Both the position numbers and the translations under genes were made by a program. 6,599 nt of DNA, taken from NCBI GenBank assembly GCA_041650795.1, contig JBAZKK010000041.1:1-6599 (forward strand). Direction: 5' to 3'. Positions 5,622 through 6,599 of the stretch are shown one piece after another. The notes beneath the pieces were generated by a model. It saw only the letters and a list, made by a program, of their open reading frames with translations. It was not told the origin of the DNA and ran no database searches. This DNA is from JBAZKK01 sp041650795. GTDB lineage: Bacteria; Omnitrophota; Gorgyraeia; Gygaellales; Profunditerraquicolaceae. Position 1 is the stretch's first letter; each line of letters begins with the position of its first letter.

Positions 5622-5966
5622 TTAATACTGATAGCTGGGGTAAGCAGCTGGGTCTGTTTCTTCTGCCGGCTGGCTCTGGCCTTCGGGCTTATAGTCTTCA
5701 GGCGTATACATACCGACATCTTCGCCTTTAGAGTCAATACCAAAAGTCTGTCCGAAATCTTCGGTTTGCGTGCCGTAGACTGACATATCCGATCCGGATG
5801 GTGGTTGGACCTGAACAATATCTTGGTCTTCTACGTCCACTGAATCAATGGCCCCGCTGTTTTCGGTTGTAACGAGCTCATTGGTAGTGCCTTCTTCTGC
5901 CAAAACAAAAAGAGGGAAAAAGACAAGTGAAAAAATAGCAATTAGACCAACCGCGCTAGCTTTCAT
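5622..5966 (-). CDS. Small, highly acidic secreted protein of unknown function (114 residues)
   Basis: The N-terminal 23 residues are a classical signal peptide (MK, hydrophobic AVGLIAIFSLVFFPLFVLA) with cleavage likely at VLA-EE. The mature 91 residues contain 21 Asp/Glu and only 2 Lys, no Arg, no His and no Cys, with many Gly, Ser, Pro, Gln and Thr. This composition suggests a largely disordered protein that could bind cations, though that is inference. The C-terminal third is tyrosine-rich and ends PSYQY. There is no membrane anchor, lipobox or sorting motif. The ATG at 5966 has the full Shine-Dalgarno AAGGAGGT (5973-5980) 6 nt upstream, a -10 box at 5995-6000 and a terminator at 5539-5596, so the gene is a single-gene transcript set up for strong expression. 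It is the first gene behind the rRNA operon. I do not recognise a family. Confidence 0.85.
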   Translation of the reverse strand: MKASAVGLIAIFSLVFFPLFVLAEEGTTNELVTTENSGAIDSVDVEDQDIVQVQPPSGSDMSVYGTQTEDFGQTFGIDSKGEDVGMYTPEDYKPEGQSQPAEETDPAAYPSYQY

Positions 5967-5994
5967 TTTGTTACCTCCTTGTAGGTTTAATAAT

Positions 5995-6000
5995 ATTATA
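5995..6000 (-). promoter_or_regulatory. Perfect -10 box for the acidic secreted protein gene
   Basis: TATAAT lies about 28 nt upstream of the ATG at 5966, giving a leader of about 21 nt. The -35 region is T-rich (TTTCCT at 16-nt spacing, 3 of 6) and not convincing. The A/T-rich stretch above it (6001-6027) may help as an upstream element. Confidence 0.5.
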
Positions 6001-6107
6001 CTCTTACTTATAAAAAAGGAAATAAAAAGCTTGCTGGAACGTCAACCTGCTCTCAGTCGCTCGCTCCTTAGGAGAAGGGCAAGCCCCCTTTTGCCAAAGT
6101 TTCTACC
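6001..6107. other. Non-coding stretch between the rRNA operon and the acidic protein gene
   Basis: Together with the inverted repeat and terminator next to it, the span from 5967 to 6230 holds no credible gene. This part is A/T-rich at 6001-6030, then GC-richer with small symmetric motifs: CTCC-TTA-GGAG (6064-6074), GGGC-AA-GCCC (6077-6086) and GGCAA...TTGCC (6078-6095). It may be a decayed repeat, but I see no terminal repeats or transposase remnant. Confidence 0.4.
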
Positions 6108-6182
6108 TTACCCATGAGCTTAAACACTTGAAAATTTTTAGACGCAAAACATCAAAAATTTTCTGCGTAAGCTCATGGGTAA
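6108..6182. repeat. 75-nt compound inverted repeat behind the 5S terminator
   Basis: The outer arms TTACCCATGAGCTTA (6108-6122) and its exact reverse complement (6168-6182) form 15 bp. The inner arms GAAAATTTTT (6130-6139) and AAAAATTTTC (6154-6163) form 10 bp around a 14-nt loop, with 7 and 4 unpaired nt between the stems. A competing short pairing ACGCA/TGCGT (6142-6146 with 6164-6168) also exists. Its edge overlaps the 5S terminator by 2 nt. It lacks a T-tract of its own directly after the stem in either direction. It may be a small palindromic mobile repeat or an RNA structure; the window has only one copy. Confidence 0.7.
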
Positions 6183-6228
6183 AATAAAAAACGCCTGTAA
6201 CTAAAAAGCTACAGGCGTTTTTTATTTT
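6181..6228 (-). terminator. Strong symmetric terminator of the rRNA operon
   Basis: AAAATAAAAAACGCCTGTA (6181-6199) and its exact reverse complement (6210-6228) form 19 bp around a 10-nt loop. The GC-containing part ACGCCTGTA/TACAGGCGT is flanked by A-tract and T-tract, so it can terminate in both directions. It starts 2 nt beyond the 5S rRNA 3' end. Confidence 0.9.
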
Positions 6229-6230
6229 AA

Positions 6231-6344
6231 GGAGCGCCGACCTACTCTCACATACCCTTACGAGTACACTACCATCGGCCCTGAGGGGCTTAACTACCGT
6301 ATTCGGAATGGGAACGGGTGTTTCCCCCTCGGTATGGACACTCC
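6231..6344 (-). rRNA. rrf: 5S ribosomal RNA
   Basis: Read on the minus strand, about 114 nt show the 5S core elements: the CCGAAT...GGTAGTTAAGCCC region of loops B and C and the GGGCCGATGGTAGT segment of helices IV/V, ending with GAGAGTAGGTCG before the closing stem. The ends GGAGTGTC and GGCGCTCC pair as helix I with G-U pairs. It lies 56 nt downstream of the 23S end and has no tRNA in the spacer. Exact ends are set by the helix I pairing. Confidence 0.95.
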
Positions 6345-6400
6345 AAAAATATCAACAACTACACCTGGTAAAACCGCAATCTGCGAAAGATGACTTTATA

Positions 6401-6599
6401 AAGGCCAAGCCGGTTGGCCGATTAGTACGCATTGGCTGAAATCCTTACGGATCTTACACCTTGCGCCTATCGAGGTCGTAGTCTACGACCGGCCTACACC
6501 CCGACGTTGCCGCCGGGGAGGGATACCTAGTTTTGGGAAGGGCTTGACACTTAGATGCTTTCAGCGCTTATCCCTTCCGAACATAGCTACCCAGCCTTT
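6401..6599 (-). rRNA. rrl: 23S ribosomal RNA, 3' end (partial)
   Basis: The minus strand shows the conserved 23S tail: GCTGAAAGCATCTAAG, then AGGCCGGTCGTAGACTACGA, GATAGGCGCAAGGTGTAAG and GCGTACTAATCGGCC, ending at about GGCTTGGCCTT. The last bases should pair with the 5' end of the mature 23S, which lies outside the window. The remainder of the gene and 16S are expected at higher coordinates. Confidence 0.96.

Noticed and set aside
6001..6182. Possible insertion sequence remnant or CRISPR-like array
   Set aside because: There is no transposase remnant, target duplication or regularly spaced repeat, only a single compound palindrome.
6345..6400. Possible tRNA in the spacer between 23S and 5S
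   Set aside because: The spacer is 56 nt, too short, with no T-loop or acceptor pairing.

Overview
The window is bacterial and almost entirely minus-strand. It carries the tail of an rRNA operon (partial 23S, then 5S) followed by about ten protein genes. The many signal peptides and membrane proteins suggest a Gram-negative-type free-living bacterium. A set of short uncharacterised exported or membrane proteins among housekeeping genes reminds me of Omnitrophota-like genomes, but that placement is an impression and not shown by the sequence. The 23S fragment would settle it.

Layout, read in the direction of transcription (from high to low coordinates): the 3' end of 23S rRNA (6401-6599), a 56-nt spacer without tRNA, 5S rRNA (6231-6344), and a strong symmetric terminator (6181-6228). 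A 75-nt compound inverted repeat (6108-6182) and roughly 100 nt of non-coding sequence follow. Next is a monocistronic gene for a small, very acidic secreted protein (5622-5966) with its own -10 box, a perfect Shine-Dalgarno sequence and a terminator. Then come a small cupin (5233-5502) and an exported beta-rich protein (4793-5221), probably co-transcribed. A second group has its own -10 box and holds a 65-residue membrane protein (4548-4745), the NAD(P)HX epimerase NnrE (3885-4544) and a four-helix DUF4239 membrane protein (3012-3797). A third group, behind another perfect -10 box, holds a CxxCxxCC-type cysteine cluster protein (2565-2936) and a type I DAHP synthase, the first enzyme of the shikimate pathway (1518-2546). 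The last group, behind a TTGACA-17-TACGAT promoter, holds an exported 128-residue protein (1064-1450), a 120-residue protein starting at TTG (727-1089) and a DusB-type tRNA dihydrouridine synthase that runs off the window (1-693).

The named enzymes cover tRNA modification (Dus), aromatic amino acid entry (DAHP synthase) and NAD(P)H repair (NnrE). They do not form one pathway, and the region looks like ordinary core genome with several uncharacterised small proteins. I found no CRISPR array, no transposase and no obvious defence or toxin system. The points most worth a second look are the large inverted repeat behind the 5S terminator, the acidic secreted protein next to the rRNA operon, a terminator that overlaps the next gene's promoter, and promoters that consistently sit very close to their start codons.
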